Source: Bacteroidales bacterium (GTDB taxonomy: Bacteria; Bacteroidota; Bacteroidia; Bacteroidales; P3). From it: a stretch of 51,342 nt of DNA. The notes under the pieces are model-generated. The model did not search any database. It had not been told where the DNA came from and saw nothing but the letters and a program-made list of their open reading frames with translations. Positions 16,501 through 26,801 of this stretch are shown here, piece after piece (the first letter of the stretch is position 1; every line of letters starts with the position of its first letter). The stretch lies in contig JAFWQP010000147.1 in NCBI GenBank assembly GCA_017509045.1, positions 1-51,342 on the forward strand, in the 5' to 3' direction. The position numbers and the translations under genes were made by a program.

Positions 16501-18743
16501 GCGGTGCCCTCGAAGGTGGCTGTCTGGTTGCTGCAGATAGTGTCGTCGATGTCCACCTGCACGGTGGGCAGCACATGCAGAGTCAGCGTCAGTATGCTGT
16601 CGGCTCCCAGGTGGTTCACAATGGTGTCGTCCTGGGTGCCGGCACCGTAGAAGGTGCGATGATACCACTGCAAGGGCAGTTGGCTGGCGCACAACGAGGT
16701 GTCGAACGTGGCATAGCTGTTGTGCCGCACATACAGGCTGTACAGCACCAAGCTGTCGCAGCCGCTACTGTTGGGGTAATGGAACGCCACATCGGCCACT
16801 TCGCTGTTGAAGGTCTGTCCGTTGTAGGTGACGGGCAGCTCGTTCTGGTTCACCGTGTCGCTCACCTCGCTGCTCGACGATGCCAGCAGCTGCACCGTGA
16901 TGCTGGTGTCGAACACACAGCCCAGCGAGTCGGTAATCAGCACCGTGTAGGTGACGGTGGTGTCGGTGCTGCGCTGCAGCGGCGCGGTGACCATAAAGGA
17001 GGTGTCGCTACGGCGCGACACATATTCGCCATCCACATCGGCATACGCCACCGTAGGCACATAGTCGGTGCGCGACAGGCGGTCGGGGTTCAGTGCCAGC
17101 TCCCAGCCGAAGATATAGCCGTTGTCCACCCCCCAGCCGTCGATGACCTCGATATACCAGGTGCCGTTCATCGGACAGCCAATCAGGTTGCTGAACGAGT
17201 TGTCGGGGTGGTAGAAATGGGTGCCTGCCGCCACATCCGACGAGTCGGCGGTGTAATTCGCCGAGTTGTAGTTCGAGGCGCGGTATATCAGGCCGTCGCC
17301 GCCCGCGTAGGTAAAGCCCGCGTCGGTGCAGTTCGACCAGCAGTAGCGCCATCCCGTGCCGGGACGGTTGTCGTACCGTGTCGAATCGCAGGGATAAGAG
17401 TTGTCCTCATAGTCCACAGGCAGCCCCAGGTAGGTGCCTGTCGACAGATTGCTGCCCGACTGCCAGCCGCGGCTGTCGGAGCCGATATGCTCCGTACACG
17501 ACGAGGTGCCCGAGCCGCAGAAACGCAATATGTCGGCCGACTGGTGGTTGGGACAGGTGATGTTGATATAGATGTCGCCCATATACGAATGCTCGATATT
17601 GAGCATCACATAGCGTATGTCGTTCACATCGCTGATGTGCGCATTGCTCTCAAAGCCCGAAAACTCCAGCTCCGAGCGGTACGAGCAGCCGTTAGGCTCG
17701 CAATACTGCCCGTCGGGCAGAAATATACGTGCCGACTCCGACAGTGTCGATTCGCCGCGTATCACCTGCACCGTCGACCCTTCCGCCAAGCCCACCGTCA
17801 CCAACACCGAGTCGCCCGGGCAGAGCGCCGCAGGCAGGTGGGTCTCGATATCCAGCTCGATGGTGCCCACCCTGAATCGCATCGTGTCGGTCAGCGTGCT
17901 GCCGGTCAGCGCCACCAGCTCATACCATCCCGTGTCGGTCACCTCCACCGTGCGCGTAGTCTCTCCCGTGCTCCACCACCAGCCGTCGGCGGTGTCGGCG
18001 GTCAGCCGCAGCGTGTCCATGCCGCACAGCGGGCGCAGCCCCTCCACCCTCGCCAAGAAACGGGGCGTACGCACCGTCAGCGACTTATCGCACAGCGTCT
18101 CGGCGGTGTCGTCCTCCGCCACGATGGTAAACGTATAATCGCTATTAGGGGTCAGCCCCTCCACCGTCGCCGTGGTGCCGGTCACCAGCGTGTCCACCGA
18201 GCCATAGCTCAGCACAAACAGTGCCGACGGCGACATGGTGGTCCAATGCAGCTCCACCGACGTAGGCGACAGCTCCGAAGCCGACAGCACACCGATGGGG
18301 ACAGAGCAATTGGTCGAGTGCACCTCATAATGCAGTAGAAAACCGTTGTACACCACGCTGCCGTCGGTCGAGAACTCCACCGTCAGCTGCCCCGAGGTAG
18401 AGAAAGTCGACAGCGACCCTGTCCCCGACCAAGTGCCCAGCAGGCAGGTGTCGTCGAAGCAGCTATACACCCGCAGCATATCGCAGCAGCCCTCCACATT
18501 ATACTCACCGCTCAGCAGTATCGTGTCGCCTGGTGAGGCGGTAATAGTCACCTCGCCCCAAAAGCTGTTAGAATATGCGGCGGTCGAATCGCCGTCGTCC
18601 GCAATCGTACCCACAGGATTCAGATACCCGTCGTAAGTGAGGGACGAGCCGTTCTGCAGCACAAAATGCGACTGCGCAACGCCCGTCGCCATCCCCATCA
18701 GAAGCAATATAACTAGATGAAAAACATATAAAAAACCTTTCAT
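13584..18743 (-). CDS. Giant T9SS-secreted repeat protein (GCDS repeats, CHU_C sorting domain)
   Basis: About 1719 residues. I prefer the ATG at 18743 (MKGFLYVFHLVILLLMGMAT, a signal peptide) because the next upstream ATG (18767) falls inside the promoter -7 box. Domains in order: a CUB-like module with paired cysteines (about 25-145), a fibronectin type III module (SVELHWTTMSPSALFVLSYG), and a proprotein-convertase P-like region (about 355-560, ending NGTWYIEVIDGWGVDNGYIF). Then come roughly fifteen 40-70-residue repeats, each ending GCDS-hydrophobic-x-x-L (or GADS/GVDS). The C-terminus is a gliding-motility-type sorting domain (NVFTPSDGTNNLF...WDGTHDGKPLPQAAYVYKC). A cell-surface or secreted adhesin is likely; there is no catalytic site. 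The stop codon lies inside a dispersed repeat. Confidence 0.88.
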   Translation of the reverse strand: MKGFLYVFHLVILLLMGMATGVAQSHFVLQNGSSLTYDGYLNPVGTIADDGDSTAAYSNSFWGEVTITASPGDTILLSGEYNVEGCCDMLRVYSCFDDTCLLGTWSGTGSLSTFSTSGQLTVEFSTDGSVVYNGFLLHYEVHSTNCSVPIGVLSASELSPTSVELHWTTMSPSALFVLSYGSVDTLVTGTTATVEGLTPNSDYTFTIVAEDDTAETLCDKSLTVRTPRFLARVEGLRPLCGMDTLRLTADTADGWWWSTGETTRTVEVTDTGWYELVALTGSTLTDTMRFRVGTIELDIETHLPAALCPGDSVLVTVGLAEGSTVQVIRGESTLSESARIFLPDGQYCEPNGCSYRSELEFSGFESNAHISDVNDIRYVMLNIEHSYMGDIYINITCPNHQSADILRFCGSGTSSCTEHIGSDSRGWQSGSNLSTGTYLGLPVDYEDNSYPCDSTRYDNRPGTGWRYCWSNCTDAGFTYAGGDGLIYRASNYNSANYTADSSDVAAGTHFYHPDNSFSNLIGCPMNGTWYIEVIDGWGVDNGYIFGWELALNPDRLSRTDYVPTVAYADVDGEYVSRRSDTSFMVTAPLQRSTDTTVTYTVLITDSLGCVFDTSITVQLLASSSSEVSDTVNQNELPVTYNGQTFNSEVADVAFHYPNSSGCDSLVLYSLYVRHNSYATFDTSLCASQLPLQWYHRTFYGAGTQDDTIVNHLGADSILTLTLHVLPTVQVDIDDTICSNQTATFEGTAYSTAGDYAHTFTTSLGCDSVRTLHLAVLPTQQSDTFATACDHFAWHDSVYTQSTTNAQFTTLNSAGCDSTVTLHLTLYSSYSTVRLDTICAGDSIDFGGSHYSTAGFYSHTFASQQGCDSVVLMHLDVSPTTYGDYYDTCLENQLPHSFMGITAWDDTTAALTLANSRGCDSVLTYHLHVLRNSYATFDTSMCADYFPLQWFHRIFYGGGTQYDTLVNHLGADSILTLNMGVRPTYYDTVDATICSGSAYIFEGDTLTTAGYHSHTYTSSQGCDSVVALHLVVLPTHQSDTFATACDQFAWHDSVYTQSTPNAQFSTLNSAGCDSTVTLHLTLNYSTDTNIVAEACDSYNWFGTNYLVPPASVPVHVIPNAAGCDSIMRLAQLTIHPTQHIYDFDTACSDDLSGGYHWRDTILYGLSGSTSVMLYRTDRYGCDSLLHLSLTVFNDISVAVNDTIVENQAATWQYNGVPLASDTVVQFLLTNRWGCDSVVTYRLHVWRNVYDTVDTTICYNMLATFGWNGLTSHLTQGSSAVMTDTLVATLVGSHGVDSIVTLHMLVNPTYQHILYDTICDNLPYTFAGQTINTSGQYAHTFLSRQGCDSVVTLHLTVHPTYSQHRYDTIYVGDTIFFEGNGYVQPGDYPTLLYTADGCDSLITLHLEGRNLLYAERTDSLCEGDTFYFCGRPLTEAGVYADTIYSGDFFAGDTVVTLTLVVVQRPEATIVATPYCDPPAHYTLLAVTEARYLRWEGPTVVEGLDRDSLIAVLSPADTSLYRLYADYRAEQFCPAVVDTMLPPVPVLHALIDVRPTAITIDERHLTATQSNSGAYTSHLWYVFYNEDAPFTDTARRLQLDVPMYVDSLNIVLSIANYACTASDTVHVDVLRADILFPNVFTPSDGTNNLFHAYTTAVSDFELWIYDRRGALVFHSTDINQGWDGTHDGKPLPQAAYVYKCRYRDQLTPSGYQNVTGTVTLLR

Positions 18744-18764
18744 AACGCATAATATTTCAAAATG

Positions 18765-18796
18765 CAAATATACGCATTATTTATAAAAAAAGCAAA
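18765..18796 (-). promoter_or_regulatory. Promoter for the giant T9SS gene (TTTG-N20-TATATTTG)
   Basis: On the minus strand TTTG (18796-18793) is followed after 20 nt by TATATTTG (18772-18765), a full match to the Bacteroidota -33/-7 consensus. It fixes the gene start downstream of 18765 and so favours the ATG at 18743. Confidence 0.75.
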
Positions 18797-18874
18797 TTTA
18801 TTTTTTAGTGAGCTTTGAATGCTTGAGAAATTGTTTAAATGCTTGAATAAGTGAGTAAGGAAGTCGGGGGGCCT

Positions 18875-18962
18875 TAACCCAAATCGGTCATAAGGCCGAC
18901 TTTTCAATAATGCTTGTCTTTTATGTCTATTTCACTCCTTTTCGACTACCCTTTGTCTCCAA
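18875..18962 (+). mobile_element. Solo IS-end remnant (left end)
   Basis: TAACCCAAATCGGTCAT (18875-18891) is the exact reverse complement of the repeat at 126-142. It is followed after about 30 bp by an ATG (18923) opening MSISLLFDYPLSPIL, which soon runs into a GCGAAGGCAGA-type tandem repeat and a stop (19013-19015). The arrangement is what a left IS end with the first codons of its transposase would look like after deletion of the rest. The family is unidentified. Confidence 0.35.
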
Positions 18963-19719
18963 TCTTAGGAGCGAAGCCAGAGCGAAGGCAGAGCGAAGGC
19001 AGAACGGAAGCGTAGTGTGTGCCGAGCGGTTATTATAAAGCGAAAAAAACAGGGTGCCACCTTTGAGAAAATGGATGTAAAAACCGACTAAGGTAATTGC
19101 AAATTGGGGCTTATTGTTGTCATCATTGTCATCTTGTCATCTTGTCATCTTGTCATTAAGGTTTTTGGTATATGGGGGGTAAAATAGCTAATATATTAAT
19201 AAAGAAATAATTATATATTTATATTGGCTTAAATGACAACCCCATAATCCTTAATGACAAAATGACAAATGACAATTAATGACAACGACAATGGTCTTAT
19301 CTTATTTAACGCTTTAAATATCTGTTACTTGTACTTATTTTAGCATCTTTACATAGTCGTTGTGCACCTCCCGAAACGCTTGTTTTTACCCCCTCTGAGG
19401 AGCCGTTTTTACTCCGTTTGTAGGGATAAACCTTCAAAAAACCTCGAAAAACCTTATAAAATAGGGGCACGAGTGACGCACTTTTTGGTCAAAAAAACCA
19501 AAAAAAAGCTTCGGAATGACAGAAAAAACACATTTTTCAACCCTTTTGTGTATACAAATACTCAGAACCGACACAACTCTATTTCGGCCGCCCAACCAAC
19601 GACCACGACACACGCAAATGATTTGACGATGAAATCATTATGCGAGTACCAACTACAGAAGCACCTATCCATTTAGCGGATGAACCATAAATTTGAATAA
19701 AATAGAACCCACTTTACAA
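18963..19719. other. Gene-free region with repeats
   Basis: No convincing CDS. It holds a GAGCGAAGGCA tandem tract (about 18970-19010), an inverted-repeat block (19121-19292) and A-rich DNA. A 104-codon plus-strand frame (19362-19676) has a low-complexity, very basic translation with no recognisable motif or promoter and is not called. The region probably represents decayed mobile DNA beside the IS-end remnant. Confidence 0.6.
19121..19292. repeat. Imperfect long inverted repeat with CATCTTGT tandem units
   Basis: The left arm has CATCTTGT three times in tandem, followed by TTGTCATTAAGG and a run containing TATGGGG. The right arm is its rough complement (CCCCATAATCCTTAATGACA then AAATGACA words). 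The A/T-rich loop of about 50 bp contains TAATATATTAATAAAG. The symmetry and iterated 8-mers resemble a replication- or recombination-type site from a lost mobile element; this is inference only. Confidence 0.5.
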
Positions 19720-20457
19720 TCAGAACACATACCTAAACCCGATTGAAATCAAACTAGTATTCAACGAATTCAAGCCTATGTCAAAATCATGTGTGGTAGT
19801 CGTCTTCTCAGGAAAGACTTCTTCTGTCGCAGATCCGCTCGTGTAGGATGGCCACAGCTCTGTTGTGGTGCTGGTATACGTCACGGCGGCAAGATTCAAG
19901 TAGAAATCCACCTCCACACGACGGCTGACGGAATAACTCGCCACCGGCAACACCTGTGCACAGAACGTGTGGCTTGTCGTATGCCTTAACCTTACCACCT
20001 CTGAGCTGCTTTGGAAGCGAACCTCGCTCCTGCTTTCCCTTCCCCACCCCCTACTATATTCACCCGCAATCTCGGCATGGAGGCTCCAGTCACCAACCGT
20101 GAAACAACGTATACGCATATACCCCCTTGCCATGGCGGCAATCATTCTGTTGCTGGTAGTGGCTGTCCGCTGCCATTCCTCATATTCGGAGTTGTAAAAG
20201 CCTTCAGTATAGTCATAGTCCGAAAAGAGCATACCCAGCTGAATGCCAACAGCCACATCGTCGTTTATTTGAAAGCCCAACCTAGGGGCAATTTGGCAAC
20301 TCATCCCTTTGGGCAGGCTACCGTCGTAGGCCTCCGCCTGATAGACGGAACAGCGGTAGCTCTTATTGCTATATCCCAAGTCCAGACTTAGGTTCACCTG
20401 CGCCGCAAGCGTGGTAAGCACCAAGAGGTAAGAACCAAGAACTAGAAAACGTTTCAT
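19720..20457 (-). CDS. Outer-membrane beta-barrel protein, function unknown
   Basis: 245 residues with signal peptide MKRFLVLGSYLLVLTTLAAQ. The mature part alternates polar and hydrophobic residues in short strands (VNLSLDLGYSNKSYRC, APRLGFQINDDVAVGIQLG, RVEVDFYLNLAAVTYTS) and ends in a strand closing with aromatic F (ISIGFRYVF). This is the standard C-terminal signature for insertion of outer-membrane barrels; the size suggests about 8-10 strands. I do not recognise a more specific family. It lies 82 bp downstream of the GH25-like gene on the same strand and may be in one transcript with it. Confidence 0.75.
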   Translation of the reverse strand: MKRFLVLGSYLLVLTTLAAQVNLSLDLGYSNKSYRCSVYQAEAYDGSLPKGMSCQIAPRLGFQINDDVAVGIQLGMLFSDYDYTEGFYNSEYEEWQRTATTSNRMIAAMARGYMRIRCFTVGDWSLHAEIAGEYSRGWGRESRSEVRFQSSSEVVRLRHTTSHTFCAQVLPVASYSVSRRVEVDFYLNLAAVTYTSTTTELWPSYTSGSATEEVFPEKTTTTHDFDIGLNSLNTSLISIGFRYVF

Positions 20458-20539
20458 GGCAAGGGGGGGAAGAATACCTAAGAAATTGTTCGAAAGCCTA
20501 AAACATCAAGACCCTTTAGCCTTTTAAACAATCAAACAA

Positions 20540-21181
20540 TTACATCTTCACATCTGCCAATTTGTAAGTCAGGTGCAGCTTAAGACCCGGCACATATTCC
20601 ATGATGCCTGCCACCTTCTCCTTATCGGTATATTGCCAAAAGGTATAGCGAGTGGAGGGGAACTTCAGCGCGCCAGTCACGATGATGACATGATAGGCAC
20701 CATAACGCTCCAAACTGAAATACTTAAGATATGCCTCCTGACTGGTCATAATCAGCGGCTTCACGCCATACTCCTTTTCCATCATACCCAGCAGCATATC
20801 CAGCCGCTTCACATTCAAGTCGTAGGGGTTGTCGGGCACCACCATCACGGCGGGAGCGAGGTTCATCTGGCAGCCCTTCACCGTTGCCTTGAAATTGTCG
20901 AACTGACCTTGAGCCGAAAAATGGCGGTCGTAGCGGTGCACGCAACCTAGCGGCATGCCCGTCTTTTGTGCCTGCACCATATTGGTCAGACAGCGGCTGT
21001 CGACAATCGTGGCACCCGTGGTAGCCATGATGTATACAAATTCCAAATCATTCTGTTCGCGCACTGCGGGCCAGTCCACCGTACCCTGTTGCTGCGACAC
21101 GAAAATGCCCATCGGGGCAGTCGTCTGGGCACCCGCCACCATAGGCAGTGCCACCATCAAAAAGAGGAAAAATTTACGCAT
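20540..21181 (-). CDS. GH25-like secreted protein lacking catalytic acids
   Basis: I place the start at 21181 (MRKFFLFLMVALPMVAGAQ, signal peptide). The mature protein follows the glycoside hydrolase 25 (Cellosyl-type muramidase) order: GIFVSQQQGTVDWPAV, FVYIMATTGATIVDSR, PLGCVHRYDRHFSAQGQFDNF, PAVMVVPDN, KPLIMTSQEAYLKYF and FWQYTDKEKVAGI. In active members the first motif is GIDVSxxQ and the strand after NF reads PxxDxE. Here Asp becomes Phe in GIFVS and the DxE becomes V-V-P. All three conserved acids of the active site therefore appear lost, so muramidase activity is unlikely. A cell-wall-fragment-binding pseudoenzyme is possible. At 213 residues the fold is complete. Confidence 0.82.
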   Translation of the reverse strand: MRKFFLFLMVALPMVAGAQTTAPMGIFVSQQQGTVDWPAVREQNDLEFVYIMATTGATIVDSRCLTNMVQAQKTGMPLGCVHRYDRHFSAQGQFDNFKATVKGCQMNLAPAVMVVPDNPYDLNVKRLDMLLGMMEKEYGVKPLIMTSQEAYLKYFSLERYGAYHVIIVTGALKFPSTRYTFWQYTDKEKVAGIMEYVPGLKLHLTYKLADVKM

Positions 21182-21214
21182 ATTCATAAATAATTTTATA
21201 CACATTTGAATTTG

Positions 21215-21222
21215 CAAATTTA
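21215..21222 (-). promoter_or_regulatory. Candidate -7 box for the GH25-like gene
   Basis: On the minus strand TAAATTTG matches TAnnTTTG, 33 bp upstream of the preferred ATG at 21181. It overlaps the next upstream ATG candidate (21217), which supports the shorter start. No clear TTTG at the ideal spacing. Confidence 0.45.
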
Positions 21223-21534
21223 CACAAAAAATATTGATTTATACACTCACAAACGAAAAAATAATCATACAACACACAATATCATCAACTTAACAATTTG
21301 AAAAATAATCGAATTAAAAATCAAGAATTAAAAATTAAAAAATGACTGCCGCACGTTTTTTAAAACTAAAAGGTGAAAACTAAAAACTAAAATACGTTTC
21401 ATAAATTCGTTAATTCGTAAATTCGTAAATTCGTGAGTCTTTGATGCGCCAAGGACTAACACATTAACACATTCACACGTTAACACATTCCATTTTCAAT
21501 TTTCAATTTAATTAGTTTTCATTTCTCAATTTTA
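21223..21534. other. A/T-rich spacer with simple repeats
   Basis: No gene seen. The GH25-side end is poly-A/T-rich. The ligA-side end is made of TTCGTAAATTCG, ACACATTAACACATTCACACG and CAATTTTCAATT words that recur in other spacers. Confidence 0.6.
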
Positions 21535-24394
<2,860 letters not shown>

Positions 24395-24452
24395 CGTTTT
24401 TTAACCTAAAAAGTAAAAAGTAAAAACTAAAAATTTAAATTCGTAAATTCGT

Positions 24453-24616
24453 AAGGAAGTTAAATGGGAAGTTAAAGAGGAAGTAAAAAAGGGAGTTAAA
24501 GGGGAGTTAAAGGGGACAATACATTTTGCAACAATGTTGTAGACAAACGTATTGTCAATTTTAACTTCCTTTTTAACTTCCTTTTTAACTCCATATTATT
24601 CAATTTATAGAAGTCC
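24453..24616 (-). repeat. 12-bp-arm hairpin element, copy A
   Basis: Read on the minus strand it begins CTATAAATTGAATAATATGG, runs through GGAAGTTAAAAA repeats, has a central block with TTGACAATACGTTTGTC and TGTATTGTCC, and returns through complementary CTTTAACTCCC words. A frame starting FYKLNNMELKRKL is open through both arms. Copies B and C are at 37630-37870 and 43238-43434, all in the same orientation. Confidence 0.75.
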
Positions 24617-24637
24617 TCTTTAATTAGTTTTCAATTT

Positions 24638-25855
24638 TCAACTTTCAATTTTCAATTTGATTAGTTTCTTGCTGGTGAGCAGCACCAGTAGTGAGCAGAA
24701 GATTATCGAGCAGAAAATCACGGCATAGGTTACATGCTTTATCAATGTCGCCCCGGGTATGATCACCCTTCCTGCCGCTAGGTTCACCTGCTCGGGCATC
24801 GATGCCAACACTGCCGACACCAGCCCCTTGGGTATCATTATCGACACCGTGAGGCGGTCCTCGGAGGTGTTGCGCCGCCCAACGATGGCTATCAGCACAA
24901 AACGCACCACAAACAGCGCCGCCGCCACCACCGCGCCATACATCAGCGCATGGCCGTTGGTGAAGGGAATGCAGATGCCCACATAGACAAAGAAGTAGGT
25001 CTTAAGTATAAACACAAATTCTTTAAAGAAACTCTTCTCCCCCTCCTCTAAGGTGGTCATGGGACGGAGGCGCAGTTTCTTAAGAAACGACATCTCGAAA
25101 TACTCGGGGTTGCCCAGCACCAAGCCGAACGCCAATGCCGCAATGGCACCGCTATAGCCCAACGCTTCTGTGAGGCCATAGATGACAAACACGAAGGCTG
25201 GCGTAAGAAACATCGAGTTCTGCAACTTGCGTATGCGGTCCATAAACGACGACCACACGATGCCGCCCACCACGCCTATCACCAACGCCATCAACACCGA
25301 CGCCAGCACCCTGCCCACTGTGGAACCCAGGTTGATGCTGCCCATCTTGAAGCCCTCGATAAACGCCAGCGACACCACGATACAGAGCACCCCCGATATG
25401 GCGGACTCGAGCGTGAGCAGCACCCGTGTCTTGTCGCTCACACGCATCTGCCGCACCAGCGGTATCACTATGGCGGCAGCAGTGCCCGCCACCATCGACC
25501 CCATCATCAGCGATGCCTGCATCTCCAACCCTATCACGAAGTATGCCACCGTCGCCGCTGCCAGCATCGACACTACGAACGACAGCAACGTCACCTGCAC
25601 CACGCCCGACCAGTATTTGCGAATGGTGTCTAACCGCATGTCGATGCCACTGTCGAACAGGATGAACAGTAGCGTCAGCGAGGCGAACACCGAACCCGTC
25701 CCCTCGAGCTGCTCTGGCGTCACCCAACCCGACACTGGACCCACCAATATGCCTATCACCATCAGCATAAGCACATCGGGGACTCGTCCCCGTGAGAACC
25801 ACGCATTGAACAGATGCGCACAGAATATCAGTAGTCCGAGGAATATGTAGGTCAT
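24638..25855 (-). CDS. Cation:proton antiporter (CPA family)
   Basis: A 405-residue inner-membrane protein with about 12 hydrophobic segments, starting MTYIFLGLLIFCAHLFNAWF. It has the Na+/H+-exchanger fold: a TM5-like segment LFILFDSGIDMRLDTIRKYW with the conserved F-D-S-G-I-D, LLTLESAISGVLCIVVSLAF with acidic residue and Ser, and a late TEDRLTVSIMIPKGLVSAVL segment. No RCK/TrkA-C regulatory domain follows. It probably exchanges Na+ or K+ for H+; specificity cannot be read. Upstream spacers are REP and tandem-repeat DNA, so its promoter is unclear. Confidence 0.88.
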   Translation of the reverse strand: MTYIFLGLLIFCAHLFNAWFSRGRVPDVLMLMVIGILVGPVSGWVTPEQLEGTGSVFASLTLLFILFDSGIDMRLDTIRKYWSGVVQVTLLSFVVSMLAAATVAYFVIGLEMQASLMMGSMVAGTAAAIVIPLVRQMRVSDKTRVLLTLESAISGVLCIVVSLAFIEGFKMGSINLGSTVGRVLASVLMALVIGVVGGIVWSSFMDRIRKLQNSMFLTPAFVFVIYGLTEALGYSGAIAALAFGLVLGNPEYFEMSFLKKLRLRPMTTLEEGEKSFFKEFVFILKTYFFVYVGICIPFTNGHALMYGAVVAAALFVVRFVLIAIVGRRNTSEDRLTVSIMIPKGLVSAVLASMPEQVNLAAGRVIIPGATLIKHVTYAVIFCSIIFCSLLVLLTSKKLIKLKIES

Positions 25856-25928
25856 TTTTTTGAAGTATGAAGTAAGAACTAAGAACTAAGAAGGTGATTT
25901 TTGAAGTATGAAGTAAGAACTAAGAAGT

Positions 25929-26096
25929 TTGGGCGGAAGCCATATTTCAATTTTCAATTTTCACTTTTTACATACCCCCCGCCTTCGGCGTACCCCTCTG
26001 AAGAGGGGACGGGGCGGAAGCCATATTTCAATTTTCAATTTTCACTTTTTTACATACCCCCCGCCTTCGGCGTACCCCTCTGAAGAGGGGACGGGG
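25929..26096. repeat. Tandem 83-bp repeat, each unit carrying a REP-like double hairpin (copies 3 and 4)
   Basis: The unit starting GGGCGGAAGCCATATTTC, then CAATTTTCAATTTTCAC, then CATACCCCCCGCCTTCGGCG and TACCCCTCTGAAGAGGGGAC occurs twice nearly identically, with a third partial start at 26094. REP palindromes are at 25971-26012 and 26053-26094, in inverted orientation relative to copies 1 and 2. The almost perfect identity indicates a recent duplication. Confidence 0.85.
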
Positions 26097-26171
26097 CGGG
26101 AGCCGTTTTTCAATTTTCAATTTTTTAATTAGTTTTCAACTATCAACTTTCAACTTTCAACTTTCGACTTT

Positions 26172-26720
26172 CTAGTAGTCCACATCGGGAAACAGTTCGC
26201 GTAGTTTTTCTATTGTTGGGTTTTTTAGTGCCATTGCGTCATATTTGTCGCGAGGAGCGTATGCCACTGCCTCTTTTTCTTCGTACACCACCTCCACACG
26301 GCAGTTCAGCTTGGGTCGGCCACAGCGTTTGCGGAGGTATGTGAGCATACGCAGCAGGTGGGGACGTATCTCGGCATCGAGATAGCTGTTGCTTACCACC
26401 ACCACGAACATGTCATCGCCCTCCAGCCTCAGCTCTCTGCCTTTGAGCTGCTCCGCCAGCTTGGGCAGCTCGCCCCGCATGGCCTCCACCATCTCGCCCC
26501 AACAGCCTTGCAGCTGCTCCAGTGTGGGGGGAGGTGCCTCTGGCTGCTCGGTGGTGGCGGCGGATGCCGTCGGCGTGGTCTTCACGTTCACCCCCATCGT
26601 GCGACGCAGCCTGCCCACCGGCGCTTTGTCGGCGACGGGAGCCTGCTGGTCTTCCTTAGATTCTGCGACGTCCACCTTCACCGCCGTGGTGGGCACACGC
26701 AGTTCCACCCTTCGCACCAT
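26172..26720 (-). CDS. dnaX: DnaX C-terminal (tau-specific) region, downstream of an in-frame TAG
   Basis: A 182-residue product if started at the ATG at 26720. It continues the dnaX frame exactly: between the TAG (26804-26802) and this ATG the same frame is open and encodes a Gly/Ser/Pro linker (GSGGGTSPEPSRHTP). The folded part begins at about LEQLQGCWGEMVEAM and ends KNPTIEKLRELFPDVDY, the typical Bacteroidota DnaX C-terminal domain that contacts polymerase and helicase. A purine-rich AGGAGG lies only two bases before the ATG, too close for a normal ribosome site. It may be made by readthrough of the TAG, by reinitiation, or not at all if the gene is broken. Confidence 0.75.
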   Translation of the reverse strand: MVRRVELRVPTTAVKVDVAESKEDQQAPVADKAPVGRLRRTMGVNVKTTPTASAATTEQPEAPPPTLEQLQGCWGEMVEAMRGELPKLAEQLKGRELRLEGDDMFVVVVSNSYLDAEIRPHLLRMLTYLRKRCGRPKLNCRVEVVYEEKEAVAYAPRDKYDAMALKNPTIEKLRELFPDVDY

Positions 26721-26760
26721 ACCCTCCTGAGGGGTGTGGCGCGAAGGTTCGGGGGATGTG
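26718..26760. repeat. REP-like sequence inside the dnaX linker
   Basis: CATACCCTCCTGAGGGGTG followed by GGCGCGAAGGTTCGGGGGAT resembles the local REP element (CCCCTC..GAGGGGTG then CCGCGAAGCGGCGGGGTAT). It forms the coding sequence of the Pro/Gly/Ser linker, and a run of eight G (minus strand) follows on its upstream side. Similarity is judged by eye. Confidence 0.4.
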
Positions 26761-26801
26761 CCCCCCCCACTGCCGTGCTCCGCCTTGGGCGACCTTGCTA
26801 T

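Noticed and set aside
13695-18338. Long plus-strand frames (619 and 926 codons) opposite the giant T9SS protein
   Set aside because: They are mirror frames of a repetitive G/C-rich gene; translations are V/A/G/H-rich with no domain, and the minus-strand frame has signal peptide, domains and promoter.
19362-19676. 104-codon plus-strand frame in the gene-free region
   Set aside because: Basic low-complexity translation, no promoter box, no recognisable motif, located in decayed repeat-rich DNA.
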